Assembly (NCBI RefSeq): GCF_042242105.1
Contig: NC_092022.1
Span: 25,573,501 to 25,637,500, forward strand
Length of the DNA: 64,000 nt
Reading direction: 5' to 3'
Origin: Pempheris klunzingeri
Taxonomy: Eukaryota; Chordata; Actinopteri; Acropomatiformes; Pempheridae
Positions 42,953-61,406 of this stretch are shown one piece after another. Under the pieces are notes generated by a model. That model searched no databases, was not told the DNA's origin, and saw only the letters and a list, made by a program, of their open reading frames with translations. Position 1 is the first letter of the stretch; each line of letters starts with the position of its first letter. The position numbers were made by a program, and so were the translations under genes.

Positions 42953-43172
42953 GCTAAGTTTACGGCCAGTATCGATCCTGTATGTGACCAGTGTGGGTAA
43001 ACACCAGCCGCCCTCTCACATATGTTTTAATTTGTGTCCAAAAACTAGATCATTTCTGGCATTAATATTTAAAACCTTTTCAGGTGTTTTGGGAGTGCCG
43101 ATAAAACCTTCTGCTGTCGTAGCAACATTTGGAGATGTGAATATCAGTCACCAGGCTTTAGCTAGACAACTT
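42953..43172 (+). mobile_element. L1-type LINE ORF2 3' fragment, copy 1
   Basis: Near-identical blocks are shared with 62128-62330: CGATCCTGTATGTGACCAGTG, CAGCCGCCCTCTCACATATG and GATGTGAATATCAGTCACCA (first block shown up to the shared part). Frames give SIDPVCDQCG and PAALSHMF, the Cys-rich C-terminal motif of L1-type ORF2. Multiple stops; inactive. A further LINE tail in reverse (TTTTATTGTCATTGTACA) abuts at 43185. Confidence 0.8.
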
Positions 43173-43261
43173 CAAAGACATAAGAGGTTTTATTGTCATT
43201 GTACAACTGTTAACAGCACACAACGAAATTGCGTTGGTACAAGTCTAAAGATTAAAATATA

Positions 43262-43352
43262 AATTTATATATATATATATATATACACATCTAAAGATCT
43301 ATACTTTAATCTAAAGATTAGAATATAGATGTGTATGTATATATATATAATG
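43262..43352. repeat. A/T-rich hairpin-forming palindrome
   Basis: TATATATATACACATCTA on the left is mirrored by a TAGATGTGTATGTATATATA segment on the right across a 35-40 base loop. A cruciform is possible. It probably arose from a microsatellite tail. Confidence 0.6.
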
Positions 43353-43519
43353 ATACAAATAATACCACTACTAATAATAATGCATTGTTATTGACTGTAG
43401 TGGAAATTGGAGCAGGGTGCAAAGAAATTCTGTTCTGCTCTGTGGTCATATAAACCTTCCACCTAATACCAACAATGCTTTAACTACTGTTATTACTTTT
43501 AATAACATTATTTAAAACA

Positions 43520-44158
43520 TTTGAACATGCTGAGGGCTCAACCCTGCAAGGCAAGAGGGTGGAGACCCTCAAATACCTGGTGTTCACCTCAACAACAAAC
43601 TGGACTGGTCTCACAACACAGGTGTCCTGTACAAGAAGGGCCAAAGTCGTCTCCACCTGCGGAGCAGACTGAGGTCCTCTGGAGTGTGCAGGACTCTGCT
43701 CAGGACTTTTAATGACTCTGTGGTGGCGTCTGCAGGAGGAGGGAGCACAGAAAGAGACTGAACAGACTGGTCAGGAGGGCCGGCTCTGTCCTGGACTGCT
43801 CCCTGGACTCCATAGAGGAGGTGGGTGAGAGGAGGACGCTAACAAAACTCAAGTCCATCATGGACAACCCCTCTCACCCTCTGCACGGGACTGTGGGGGC
43901 CCTCAGCAGCTCCTTCAGCAGCAGGCTGAGGCCCCCACCCTGCAAGAAGGAACGCTACTGCAGGTCATTCCTCCCATCAGCCATCAGGCTCTTTAACAGC
44001 AGCATCACTGGCTGATGTTAACACACTGATTTCACTCACATCATTCCATTCATTTCATACTCCTGTCCATACATTTTATGTCCATAGTGTAAATATTTAT
44101 TTATCATTACATGTGAATTTCCCCCTATGGGGGATCAATAAAGAAAAGTCTAAGTCTA
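43520..44158 (+). mobile_element. LINE ORF2 C-terminus and 3' tail
   Basis: Broken frames carry the conserved C-terminal text of a common fish LINE: VGERRTLTKLKSIMDNPSHP, SSSFSSRLRPPPCKKERY and RSFLPSAIRLFNSS, ending at a stop near 44014. The 3' UTR ends GGGGGATCAATAAAGAAAAG with a tandem TCTAAG tail. Frameshifts upstream show it is dead. The exact clade is not certain (CR1/L2 or Rex-like). Confidence 0.82.
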
Positions 44159-44164
44159 AGGCAA

Positions 44165-44303
44165 GTTGCAAAGGAGCGTTAGATTAGATAGATATCATTT
44201 ATTGATCCCTCAGTGGGGAAAGTTTGCTGTTACAGCAGCTCAAAGGGGACAGACAAAAGCACACAGTTAAAGAAATAGAAAATTAAATAGCAATAATATA
44301 ATA
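44165..44303 (-). mobile_element. LINE 3' end fragment, interrupted
   Basis: AGATTAGATAGATATCATTT and ATTGATCCCTCAGTGGGGAAA mark a LINE terminus in reverse orientation. It is cut at 44303 by the Tc1-like element and may continue at 45002-45060 in A/T-rich sequence. Confidence 0.6.
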
Positions 44304-44999
44304 CAGGGTTCACAAAAAGTTATTCAACTTTCAGGTGAAATATATGGAAAATGTAAAAAGTGAATGCTACAGTGATATTATATCATGAAAGTAGGGCATT
44401 TAAGTAGAAGCATGCACTGGTGATTTCTTCATCTTAAACAATTTATTTAAAGAAAATCTACCAACAGTGGTAGGTAAACCACAACAAAACATTTCAGTGT
44501 CTCAATAAATTGGGACGTGGCCAAAGGACGTCCACTCCTCTCCTTTCTGTGACTCTTCCAGTCTCTGTATCACTGTTCCAACCTCCTGATGACACTCTGT
44601 GACCCTCTAAGCTCAGTGAACACCTCCGTCTGAGGACTTCCTGTTTGAAGCCTCCAGTGTTGAGGTGCTGCTGATCAACTGTTAGGTGTCGTCTTGGTCT
44701 CATGATGTCAGAATGTGAACAGCAGGATGAGGAGGACTGTTTAAATACCAATTCTAACTGAAGCAGGAAATGTATTGGTGGATTCATGGATCAAACCTGT
44801 TGTGAATGTTGCTGTTAAGCTTCTTGTTAGAGAACAGCAGCTGGTGCAGAAAGTACTGAGACACTGAACAGTTGGACATGTGCATTCAAAGGTTTAGAGA
44901 AGGTCACATTAAGTTCACCTGGAAAGGTTAGAATGCATTTTAGGTTCATCCTGAAATTTCACCTGGAAGCTGAATATCCCTAACTTTTAGTGAGTAGTG
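44304..44999 (-). mobile_element. Non-autonomous Tc1/mariner-like transposon, copy 2
   Basis: A 696 bp element flanked by TA (44302-44303 and 45000-45001). The right terminal repeat is well preserved (complement of CACTACTCACTAAAAGT); the left one is altered (GGGTTCACAAAAAGTTATTC). The 97-codon frame at 44787-44494 encodes the same protein as copies 1 and 3, residue for residue. It sits inside a LINE 3' end and so dates the LINE as older. Confidence 0.87.
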
Positions 45000-45059
45000 T
45001 ATGTACAGAGGAAAAACTTATATACACAAAGAAACAATTATATACACAATAATTACAAA

Positions 45060-45416
45060 ACAACAACAACAGGGTTATGTCGTTCCCTTTCACTTTGTCT
45101 CCCGTTTTGCAGTTTGCACTTTGCACATATCATATTTAATTGTTAAAGTATTCTATTCTGTACAGTTTCACTTACTTTGCACACTTCACCTCACACACTG
45201 TGACACTTTTCACAAATTTGTACTTTTCAATCTGTACTTTTAGTTTTTTTAAAAAAAGGGACAGACTATTTAATTTAATTGTATTTTATTGTGTCTAAGT
45301 TTCTGTTCAATTTTGTATTTTAATATTTTGTATTGTTGTGACTTGACCTCTGTACCGCACTCTGGCACAACAATTTCCTCCAGGATAAATAAAGTCATTC
45401 TTATTCTTATGTAATA
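45060..45416 (+). mobile_element. LINE 3' UTR
   Basis: Pyrimidine-rich text with repeated TTTGCACTT, CTTTGCACAC and similar segments, ending CAGGATAAATAAAGTCATTC and tandem TTCTTA. This is the 3' UTR style of a fish LINE in sense orientation. Confidence 0.6.
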
Positions 45417-45589
45417 ATAATAGTAATAAAGTGCATTAGGTGGTGGTTGTGGTTGGTGCAGCAGGCAGATATTTTTTTCATTTTACCCCACCCAACAATA
45501 ATTAAATGGGATTTTCCTCCCCTCTGTGTGAGCAGAAAGAAAACGCCCATATCTTTGTGTGGGCCGGGCCTGCAGGGGCTGAGCGGCTC

Positions 45590-45682
45590 TGACCACTAGG
45601 TGTCAGGCTGACTTCCAGCTGAAGGTGACGCAACAGCCCGCAGAGCAGAGGAAGAGACGGCAGACACCGCACCTTCGACAAG
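45590..45682 (+). promoter_or_regulatory. stk38: stk38 promoter edge and non-coding exon 1
   Basis: GC-rich sequence ending CACCTTCGACAAG and then donor GTAAGTG at 45683. No ATG lies in a frame joining exon 2, so it is 5' UTR. CpG content stays raised to about 46080. The 5' limit is a guess. Confidence 0.6.
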
Positions 45683-46765
45683 GTAAGTGAACAAAGACCA
45701 ACTCTAAAAGCAGCAGAATGAACGGACGAGCAGGTAACCTGTCGGGGGTTTCCTTTAGCTAATCATTCTACTGACTGAATCGTGAACGTCCCCTCTCCTA
45801 TGATGTCCTCTTTCAAAACAAAACGACTGTGGAGATTTTTTTAGCAGATAAGTAGCTAACGTGTACCAGCTAACTTTCCCTTAGCTCCCCGTCCGTCCGG
45901 GTAACTTCAAGCTATCAAGCTCCGGAAATGCTAGCCGGGAAATGTTTGGTGAACGCTTTCAAAATAAAACTCAGAATAGCGAACGATGCGTCTTAGACGG
46001 CCTTTTCCTTTAAACGTTAGCGTTTTATTTTGAAGGAATCATCCGGTGTCACTCGCACTTCCTCTGCGTGGCTTGACGTCGTCAGGAACTTTAATAGCTA
46101 ACTAGCTAGCTAACTAACCCTAGCACGTTAAAACACTTGTTTTTAAGGTTTAAATGTTTACAGAAACTACGCCAAAGCACAACTATAAGCTGTAAACTGA
46201 ACTGAGGTTACATGAAAGTGCGGTAAGAGTTGATTCAGGGGCGCTCTGCTCATAATCCTGTACTCTTCGTGGACTTTTATTGCACGTATGGCTGCGATGC
46301 AACCGAAACAAACAACTTGTGCAGCTCCGTGTGGTTGTCTGTGGCTGGGCCACACTGTGGTGGGCAAGAAAACTAAGATAAACTTCACCACAGATCGATT
46401 TATAGAGGAGGTATTATCAGTTTTAGGTCCCCCATCCCTGCGTTTTCACAAATAAGCCGAATCCCCAGTGTTAGATTGTCCCTAAATATAATAAAATCAA
46501 AGAGTTTATTGTGACATGAAGAAGTCTGTGGTTCCTGGTGACACTGCTTAACAGTATTATTAAAGAAAGACACACCAAAGTAAGTAATATAAATAAGGTA
46601 CAGTGCTTAATATATGTCATAAAAACAAGAAAACACAAATATTTTAGAAATCTGTCAACAACTTGTTTCAAATTAAACATTATATTATTATTTATTAGGT
46701 AAATAACAAACTGGAACAACTAAATAGTCCTTATTCACATATTTGAACCAGAAATCTTAATATCT

Positions 46766-47043
46766 AGTTTGACCTCCCTGATTGTTTTCATGGACTTTTC
46801 CACCGTCTCTTTTGTTATTGAGCTCCAAATAGTTCCCAGCTGTTCCCTCAGACTTGTTTAGGATTAAATTAGCGTGTGATCTATTTTTTAATCCAATAAA
46901 TCCCAGATCTGTTCGATAGGATTCAAGTCTGGACTTTGACTTGTCCAGTCCATCAGTTCCTCTACTCCAGATTCCTTTTCTTGGTCAAGTAGTCTCTGCA
47001 CAGCTTTGAAGTATGCTTGGGGTCATTGTCTTCTTGGTACATA
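46766..47043 (-). pseudogene. Tc1-type transposase relic
   Basis: On the minus strand, one frame gives EDNDPKHTSKLCRDYL and, after a stop and a frame change, LMDWTSQSPDLNPIEQIWDL. These hold the second Asp and the Glu of the Tc1 DDE triad. Stops and frameshifts show long decay. It lies in stk38 intron 1. It is unrelated in age to the three young non-autonomous copies and is not evidence of an active source. Confidence 0.87.
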
Positions 47044-48328
47044 TATATTATATATATTGGTAATCAGCAATACTGTTAATTTAGGGCAGCGGAGGCAAAC
47101 ACCTTCCACTGGGTGGAGGTCTAATACATTTGTTAAGCTCTGTATATACAACTAAAAAAATAAATAATATAAAATAAAATGTACAGCTTAATAGATAATA
47201 GATAAATAGAGGTGCAAAATAGTTTGTGCAGATTATGGTCAGTTTAAGTCTTCTGTTCTGGGGGATGCTGCAGCATGTGACTGTCTTTAACTCCTACAGA
47301 TCTTTTTACCTTCACCCTAAAACTATGTTCAGGCCAACGTGGGTTATCCATCATACCAGACACGTTTGACAAGTACACAATGCAGTATTTTATGGGATAG
47401 AAGCTGAAACTGCTTTAGAGTAATTAGTTGAATGATCTCTAATTAAACTCAAGCCAATTTTTTTTTTTTAAACGTGTTTCCCATTACGTAAATTGTCCGT
47501 CTTGACTTAATGTCCTTGTGTCTCATATCAGAATAATCACTAAGGCTACTTTTTCTGGATGTCGCTACAGAAATCTTCCAACAACACTCCTGTAACACGT
47601 CTGACACAAATGCTGTGGGATAAACCTAAAGACTGCAGCAGGACAAAGATAGGTTGAGTTATTACAGCGTCCAACAACGCCCGGTGTAGGCATGTGTGAG
47701 TGTTGTTTTAAGGTTGATGTGAAACAATCCTAACCCAACCTTGATCTTACGCTTAAGAACTCTCAACGCTGTGATAAATCGCTCACTTACTTATAATCTA
47801 CTGTGCACACATAAAATTAAATCCATTTAATGTAGCAGGAAGCCATGCAGACTCATCTCATCAGATCCAACAGCCATAATGAGCCAATTTTTGTGTAGTG
47901 TCCATAATTGCTCGTGGCAGCTATAACTTTACATGATGCAGGTATAAGTGCACCCACTGTGAAGCCCATTTAGCCTCGAAACTCCATCGATCTCACAGAA
48001 GGACTCCGCCATGAGCGCTTGCACAAATCAGATTTCCTCATCATTTCTTCATAACTGCAGTGACACACTATTATCAACACTGCTCTGCACAACCAGCAGC
48101 CTTCCTTCCCTTTTTTTAGGGGCCAACAGTCATCTCTTGTCATTGTTCCAATTTTTTAGAGCTAACCTCAGAGTTCAGATATCTGCCCTCATGAGGAACA
48201 TTTAAATAAGGCAGGCATTTTGCAGTCTGTGCTTTTTTTTTTTTTGTGGCTGTATGGCAGCAGTGTGGACTCACAGGGAACATATTGCATTGCAGACATG
48301 CTCACTTCAGTGTCTTTCCAGGTAAAGC

Positions 48329-54709
<6,381 letters not shown>

Positions 54710-55860
54710 GCGCCTTCACACTGGCCTTTAACCAACACCACCGTGAAACCTGAATGAGTCGTCCAAACCCTCGTAGTCTGAAGAACTCCAGCCCTGAAAG
54801 GAGAGCTCTGTTCTCTGCTCCCAGAGTGAGGAACTCAGGACTCTACAAATAATAAAGGGCTCCATTTCGTCCATTGCTTTCCACCATAGGAACTGCTGCC
54901 TTCATTTCTGCAGGTCTTCACTTTCTCTGACTCTTCTGAGGGTTCCTTTCTACTTCCTGCTCCCACATGAAGACTGGACTGGGTATCTGTTCACCGGCGG
55001 ATGCAGAAGCACGTCGTCACTCCTGACACCAGCATTATTTACATTCCCTCTATAAACCAGCACCAGGCTGCTGGACCTACCAAGGGCTCATCTGCTCCTT
55101 TCCCCTCTCACATTGACTGATCAGCTTCAGCACTGCATCAAGTGGCCACTTGAAGTGAATCAGGCGCTCTTCAGGGATTCTCTCCAAATGTTTCTTGTCG
55201 TTTCTCTAGGCTCACACGAGGCTTCTGTAAAGTGCTGCTGGCCTCTTCAGACGGCCTAAAGACCAAAGACTGTGAGCTGAACCTTCCTGCTCGACCCTTT
55301 GTCACGTCACTTCTTGTAACTTACAATTGTAGTTTTATGGATTGATCTTTGCGAGAGTTGCTTGTTGAAAAGCGTGAACATGACAACGGTGCATCTTGTT
55401 CAGCCTTGTTACATTTTCACAGCGACCCCTTATCTTCAGACACCTTTAGCACCTTAAGTGATATTTGATCCAGCTCCAGCGCAGACAGACCTACAGCTCG
55501 TTAGTCTGGACTGTGGTCCACTTATGGCCACATGAGTTTGACAGAACAGAAGGCACCATCTCAGGTCACTGAAGTCACAATTGCCCCACAAATGTCTATA
55601 TTTTACCTTTTTTTTTTTTTTTTTTTTAAAAGCCATGAACATTTTGCAAAGTCAGACTTTTAATGTGGTCCCCCTGTGAATGGGTCCAGTACCGTGGGGC
55701 AGACGTGTGCTGTTCAAAGTCTCTGCTAGCGGATGGGCTTTCAGCAGCTCCCTGTGCAGCTTCATCGGCTTGTGTTGGTGCAACACTGCAGACAAACGGG
55801 GAATCTGAGGCAGAAGCTGGTGCACAGAATGGGTCCTAATAAAGTCTTCACTTTGTGTGG
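54710..55860 (+). terminator. stk38: stk38 3' UTR with two polyadenylation signals
   Basis: A proximal AATAAA at 54851-54856 and a distal AATAAA at 55838-55843 predict short (about 160 base) and long (about 1.15 kb) 3' UTRs. An A/T homopolymer (T run at about 55609-55627) lies in the long form. Confidence 0.65.
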
Positions 55861-57665
55861 AGGACTCTCGGCATGTGCAGCCTTGTGGGGATAAAGAATA
55901 GCTTTAGAAACTGGCCACACCTGATCCTGGGCTGGTTTAAATCCCCGCCTCTGCTGCAGGTTTCACTTTCACAACACATTGAATTGGTTTGGTTGATGAA
56001 GTTTAATTATTTTTTAAATCTATTTAGATCTGTTGTAGTGTGCTGGTTGATTGCTGAGATCAGGAAGTTTGAAGGCTTTTACAGTAGCATTGCTTTTGTC
56101 ACCGTGAGAGTGAGAGTGTGTGTGTGTGTGTTAAAGTGTGTTGTCTTTTTTTTTTTTGAAGAGACACTCGGCATGTTAAGGAGTAACCGGACGAAGCAGC
56201 AGCAGCAGCAGCAGCAGCAGTGCTCGTCCTCCAAACGAGATCCAGCATCACAGAGTTACTTTTTTATTTAGGAGCACAGGGCTAAACAGGTTTCAGTGAA
56301 CACAAGATCCAGAATGCTGTCATTTCAAATGGATGTACATTAAGTTTGATGGAGTCACGGAGAAAATAATAATGCTTTGCCACAATAATTCCAAATGCTG
56401 TTTGTGTGAATGTAGCCTGGACCATGCACCTTTTTTGTTTGTTCTTTTAGTCTTTGTCTTGGCCGTGAGGAGTGGTGAACTGTGGAAGCCCATTTCCCCC
56501 CCCAGAAACAAGAAAGAGGACTGGAATGGTAAAATAAAAAAGGGAGAGCATAAATCACAATTATGAACCAAGTAGAAATGATGGCTTAAATAACAGATGT
56601 CATGATTTAGATTTTGTGAGTTTGTCTTTTATCACAATGTTGATCAGATTTGACCTCCTTCTTCTCTGAGCGTCGACTCTCAAGTTTGTCTTTTTTTTTT
56701 TTTTAACATTTTGAGTTTGCTGGTCAAAATCAGTGACAAACTTTTTAGTAAGATCATATGTTCAGATTTACAGGGTCAAAATCTGACACGATGGAATTAT
56801 GACGTTAATACTTTAGAGAGACGTAGAATTATTATTAAAGAAGAGGCGACTCCACTGGCTCCAAACAGAAGTCTGATTGGATGGAAAATGAGCCGACTTC
56901 TCTCCTGATTTATCTCAGTGAACATTTTCCTGATGAGTTTCTGCTCTCAGTCTGTAGTTCACAGTCTTCTTCAGCACAGCAGGATGTTCATTTAGTCAAT
57001 TATGGTCCATTTAGAGGAAGAGAGGGGGGGGGGGGGGCTTAGAGTGGGGCTATCGACTGGCTAGCCAATCAGAGGCTGGGGAAGATGGCAATTTTGAAAA
57101 TGCGAAACTCAAGGATTGAAAATGGCGTCCACAAACAAATGGTTGACATCACAGTGGCTCCGCCCACTTCTTTTATACAGTCTGGTCGCGGTGAAAAATA
57201 TAAACTTTGTTGTCATTCCGATATTTTAACGTTTGTTTATTTTTTATTTTTTCTTGGCAGGAATGGGCTTCCATATCTAACAGTTGAGTGTGAAGGTTTT
57301 TCTTTGTGTTTGTAATATGAAGCTCAGTGTATTCAGGTAGTGTGTAGATGAAGCTCCGCACATTGTTAACATTTTAGAAAAGCACGCAGTGGAGCTTTTT
57401 TTTTTTTCTTTTTTTTTTAATTTTATTTTATTTCTATGGCAGAGGCCTCTATCTTTAACAAACTTTGTGTTACTTGGACGCTCCTGCTCCGCATGCTTTC
57501 ACCAAACGGAAGACGAGTTCGCTTAAAGCAATAGAGCACGCAGAATGACTTGTTTTATTGATGATGCCACTTTGTGTGTGAGAGATGTCGGACTGTGTGA
57601 GGACGCCATCGTGCTCAGTGAAAATGATGCTATGTTGGATTGTTTGAAGACCTGTATGTTTTCTA

Positions 57666-57704
<39 letters not shown>

Positions 57705-58513
57705 TCCTCTGCTCTGTCATCATGTACCACGTGTGATGGAGGGTGGGGAGGAGGGGTTCTGGGAAGGTGGGTGTACATTATTTAAACCACTGCTCTTGGT
57801 AGTAGGTGGCTGTTTTATTGTCTTCTGCTATGTGACAATGAATTCCTCTGCACTTACTGTGTCGACTCCTTCGCTGTGTTTGGACGGATGCTCGCTGAGT
57901 GTTGGTGGGGGGGGGTGTGTGTCTGCAGCTCACGGCTGTCTGAAGACGGTCCAGTAAACAGGATCCATCTAAGGCCGAGGTGTCCGCTTTAGTCAGGCTT
58001 GGATCACTCCTTATAACTTGTTTTGATTTGAAACTTCACAGCAAAAATCTTCAAATATCTGAAAGTCTCACATGTTCTCCAAAGAGAAAATGAACAGGGA
58101 AGCTATGCGAGGCCACAAATAACATTTAATTGGTAATATCATAGTTCATATATATCAAGAGCTCAGATCCATTTATTTTGAACAAAGGGAAACACACATA
58201 CACTGACAAAACAACACAAACTCTGCTCCTTAGCGACTCACGACTGGTCTGGGAACCATTTGGAAATGAAATGGACGTAGTAATTAATTGTCTTCTGATG
58301 AACTTGAACCCAGAGGAGAAGAAACACCAGTCAACAGCTGAGAATGGGGTCTTAAGAGAAAGTGGTGACCAGGTTTAAAGAGGAGCCGAACGCTGCCGAG
58401 TAGCAAAGACTTTACTGCCATAACCAGTGCGGGAACCAATCACAGCAAAGTAAGTCACATGAGGAGAAGCACAAAGAACAGTGTGGTAGCTTCAGTCCAC
58501 CATAAGTCACACA
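55861..58513. other. Intergenic stretch between stk38 and the third Tc1-like copy
   Basis: No gene was recognised. It holds a CAG tract of 8 units (56197-56220), a TG tract (57669-57702), T runs near 56690 and 57400, and G runs near 57028. A frame that includes a poly-Gln stretch from the CAG tract has no start or splice context to support it. Confidence 0.5.
57669..57702. repeat. Microsatellite (TG)n
   Basis: Seventeen uninterrupted TG units. Confidence 0.95.
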
Positions 58514-59173
58514 CACTACTCACTAAAAGTTAGGGATGTTCGACTTTCAGGTGAAATATATGGAAAATGTAAAAAGTGAATGCTACAGTGATATTATATC
58601 ATGAAAGTAGGACATTTAAGTAGAAGCATGCACTGGTGATTTTATTCATCTTAAACTATTTATTTAAAGAAAATCTACCAACAGTGGTAGGTAAACCACA
58701 ACAGAACATGTTCAGTGTCTCAATAAATTGGGACGTGGCCAAAGGACGTCCACTCCTCTCCTTTCTGTGACTCTTCCAGTCTCTGTATCACTGTTCCAAC
58801 CTCCTGATGACACTCTGTGACCCTCTAAGCTCAGTGAACACCTCCGTCTGAGGACTTCCTGTTTGAAGCCTCCAGTGTTGAGGTGCTGCTGATCAACTGT
58901 TAGGTGTCGTCTTGGTCTCATGATGTCAGAATGTGAACAGCAGGATGAGGAGGACTGTTTAAATACCAATTCTAACTGAAGCAGGAAATGTATTGGTGGA
59001 TTCATGGATCAAACCTGTTGTGAATGTTGCTGTGAAGCTTCTTGTTAGAGAACAGCAGCTGGTGCAGAAAGTACTGAGACACTGAACAGTTGGACATGTG
59101 CATTCAAAGGTTTAGAGAAGGTCACATTACGTTCACCTGAAAGCTGAATATCCCTGACTTTTAGTGAGGAGTG
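58514..59173 (-). mobile_element. Non-autonomous Tc1/mariner-like transposon, copy 3
   Basis: A 660 bp element with good inverted repeats: CACTACTCACTAAAAGTTAG on the left and the complement of CACTCCTCACTAAAAGTCAG on the right. The flanking pair is CA/TG, not TA/TA, at the predicted junctions. It lacks about 30 bases present near one end of copies 1 and 2. The 97-codon frame at 59005-58712 is identical in protein sequence to the other two. Confidence 0.87.
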
Positions 59174-59516
59174 TGTATGATGGTGATGAAATGGAAAAAA
59201 AAAAAGCACAGAAATATTTTAACACAAGCAAAAAGAAAATTTGGAATTTTTAAGTTCTCTACATATACTGAGAGCATCTGTGACATGCTGAGATCAGTTT
59301 TTAATCTTTCCTATCATGTAAGGTTTCATTCTCGCCCTGTTTCCATGCATTTTCTAGGAATATTCATTTCCCTGTGTTTTCCTTTTATCTAATCGTTTTC
59401 TGTGAACCTTAAAAACCTCCAGAAACACACAGGCAGCAGAAGTGATTACTGCTGGGAGGGTAAGGTAGCACACACACACACACATGGCCGATGACTTATT
59501 TGAATATGTATTAGGC

Positions 59517-59740
59517 TGACAGTCGGCCTGAGGAGGTCACATGATCAACAGATTCAATTATGACATCATAAAGGGAGGCAAATCTAAACTGAGCATTTCC
59601 ACACATTTCCTGACAGATGGAGCAGGAGGAGAAGAGAGAGGACCGTCTTTTCTCAGTCTGTTGGTCTTTAGGCACGCCGAAAACATGTTTATGTTGAAAC
59701 GAGTGCATTTTGCATAATATGGGATCTTTAAAACACTAAT
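59517..59740 (+). repeat. Dispersed repeat, shared with 13466-13690
   Basis: Opposite-orientation relative of the repeat at 13466-13690 (landmarks GACAGTCGGCC and GACATCATAAAGGGAGG). It ends near ATATGGGATCTTTAAAACAC. No coding capacity. Confidence 0.55.
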
Positions 59741-59916
59741 GTGGAACTAATGTCTCAATCTGAGAAAGCAGTTCAATGCTAAGTTAAGTTGGGGAATTCT
59801 AGTAAATAACTTATTACTTACTATAGTTTGAGTTATAGTAACTTATTGATTGAATTGACTTTTGAAGGAAGTACGAGTTCAGACACACATGCTTCACCGA
59901 CTGTTATCCTTCATAA

Positions 59917-60474
59917 CAGGGGGGTCACACTCAATCAAAGAAGGGGCCAAAATGTAAAACATGGTCAAAGTGACGGACCAAACGGGCTCAACATTTAGAG
60001 AAGACTCTAAAAGTGACTCTTTTATTATAGTATATAATATAATATAATAATATATTTGATCCAGAAATATGAATGTAAACAGCCAAACTTCAACAACTTT
60101 TCCTCAATAAAATAAATAGAATTTTAAATTATTTTTTTCTTTTTCTGTACTTCTCCTGCTGTAGTGTCGTCTTATATTTATATTCTTTAATTATGGACAC
60201 ATCAGCTCCACAAACAAGACACACAGGTTCACCTCCGACAGACAAACAGGTCAAACTCTGCCCCCCACCTGCTTTGAAAGCAGCTTAATGGCGCATTTCC
60301 ACTAGTACCTACTCCGAGTAGAGCTGAGTAGGTACTAGAGGATCGATGCATTGATCCGCTGATTGGTGTGTCATTATATCTGCTGCATGGGTCCTGACTA
60401 GCGCGGCAGCTGTTCAGTGCATTGTGGGATAGTATTAGAGGTGGGAGTGCTGGGCCTTGAGTTTGACATGTATC
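59917..60474 (-). mobile_element. hAT element, family shared with 27112 and 40287, copy 3
   Basis: Left end CAGGGGGGTCACACTCAATC. Flanks CTTCATAA (59909-59916) and CTTTATAA (60475-60482) match at 7 of 8 bases. On the minus strand it keeps part of the GGAGGTGAACCTGTGTGTCT finger-coding segment seen in copy 2. A short palindromic tract (TACTCCGAGTAGAGCTGAGTA region, about 60309-60338) interrupts it and may be a further small insertion. Confidence 0.8.
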
Positions 60475-60482
60475 CTTTATAA

Positions 60483-61227
60483 GCTGAGGCTGCAGAGGAA
60501 GTGATGCAGCTCTTGCCTAAGGGGGGGGGCCCTCTCCCTTTCCATTGGCTAACAGACCTGAGGTCAGCAGCCGGACACTTCTCTCTGTCAGGTGATGGCA
60601 CTGATGAGGTCTTTAAAGCTACTGACTCAGCACAATCTTGAAATAAATAAAATAAATTCGATGTGTTGTCCTGTCAGTACCACTTTTAGCTCGTGGTGGC
60701 TATTCAGCAAAGGCTCAGTACCAGTGAGGAGCCAAATGCACATCTTATCTCTATAAATTGTGCGCTCCCTGTATGATCTTTATGCGTTGGCCATGTGTGT
60801 GTGTGTGTGTGACAGACGTGAGGCTCGTCTTAGTCTTAGCATTGACTTTCAGAGGAACATCACTTTTCATGCTAATTCTGTTTAAGCGCTGACTGGTAGA
60901 GAACTGTCGCAGAAGTCAGGGCAGACTCGACGTTCACCATGAAGGATTCCACATCTCAGCTAAGTTTAAAGAGTTCGCTATGAGACTTTGAGAATGTAAA
61001 GAAGAGACTGGAATCCTACAGATCACTGAACACAAACGGTCCGTCCCCGTCGCCGTCCCTCGGTGCAGAGCAAAGGAACGACACCACAGGAATCAGCAGT
61101 CAGCCAAAAATCAGTTGTAGCGTATTCAGGACGTTTGGTCAGACTGATGAGGGCAGTCAATGGACCCAAAGCTCCAAACAGAAGAGTCTGAGGGGGGAGG
61201 GGGGTGATGATGATGATGATGATGATG
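60483..61227 (-). terminator. mtch1: Probable mtch1 3' UTR and downstream flank
   Basis: Lies directly downstream of the mtch1 stop on the minus strand. A trinucleotide tract (GAT on plus, ATC on minus) runs from about 61205 to 61227, touching the stop codon. I did not find a convincing AATAAA on the minus strand, so the 3' end is undefined. A short TG tract lies at about 60796-60811. Confidence 0.4.
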
Positions 61228-61352
61228 TCAGTCCTCAATGGAGGGCAGGCTGGTCACAGGCACCTGTCGGAAAAAGAACCTGGATCCTCTGAAGAGGTGG
61301 CCCTGGCAGGGGGGGGACACAAGAATTTAGTTTCAATGACAGCTTCACTCTA

Positions 61353-61406
<54 letters not shown>

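Noticed and set aside
46766-47043. Source of active transposase for the three Tc1-like copies
   Set aside because: The frame is broken by stops and shifts, and only the C-terminal part remains.
55855-56271. A 138-codon frame with a Gln run
   Set aside because: The Gln run comes from a CAG microsatellite, the frame lies just past the stk38 poly(A) signal, and composition is not protein-like.
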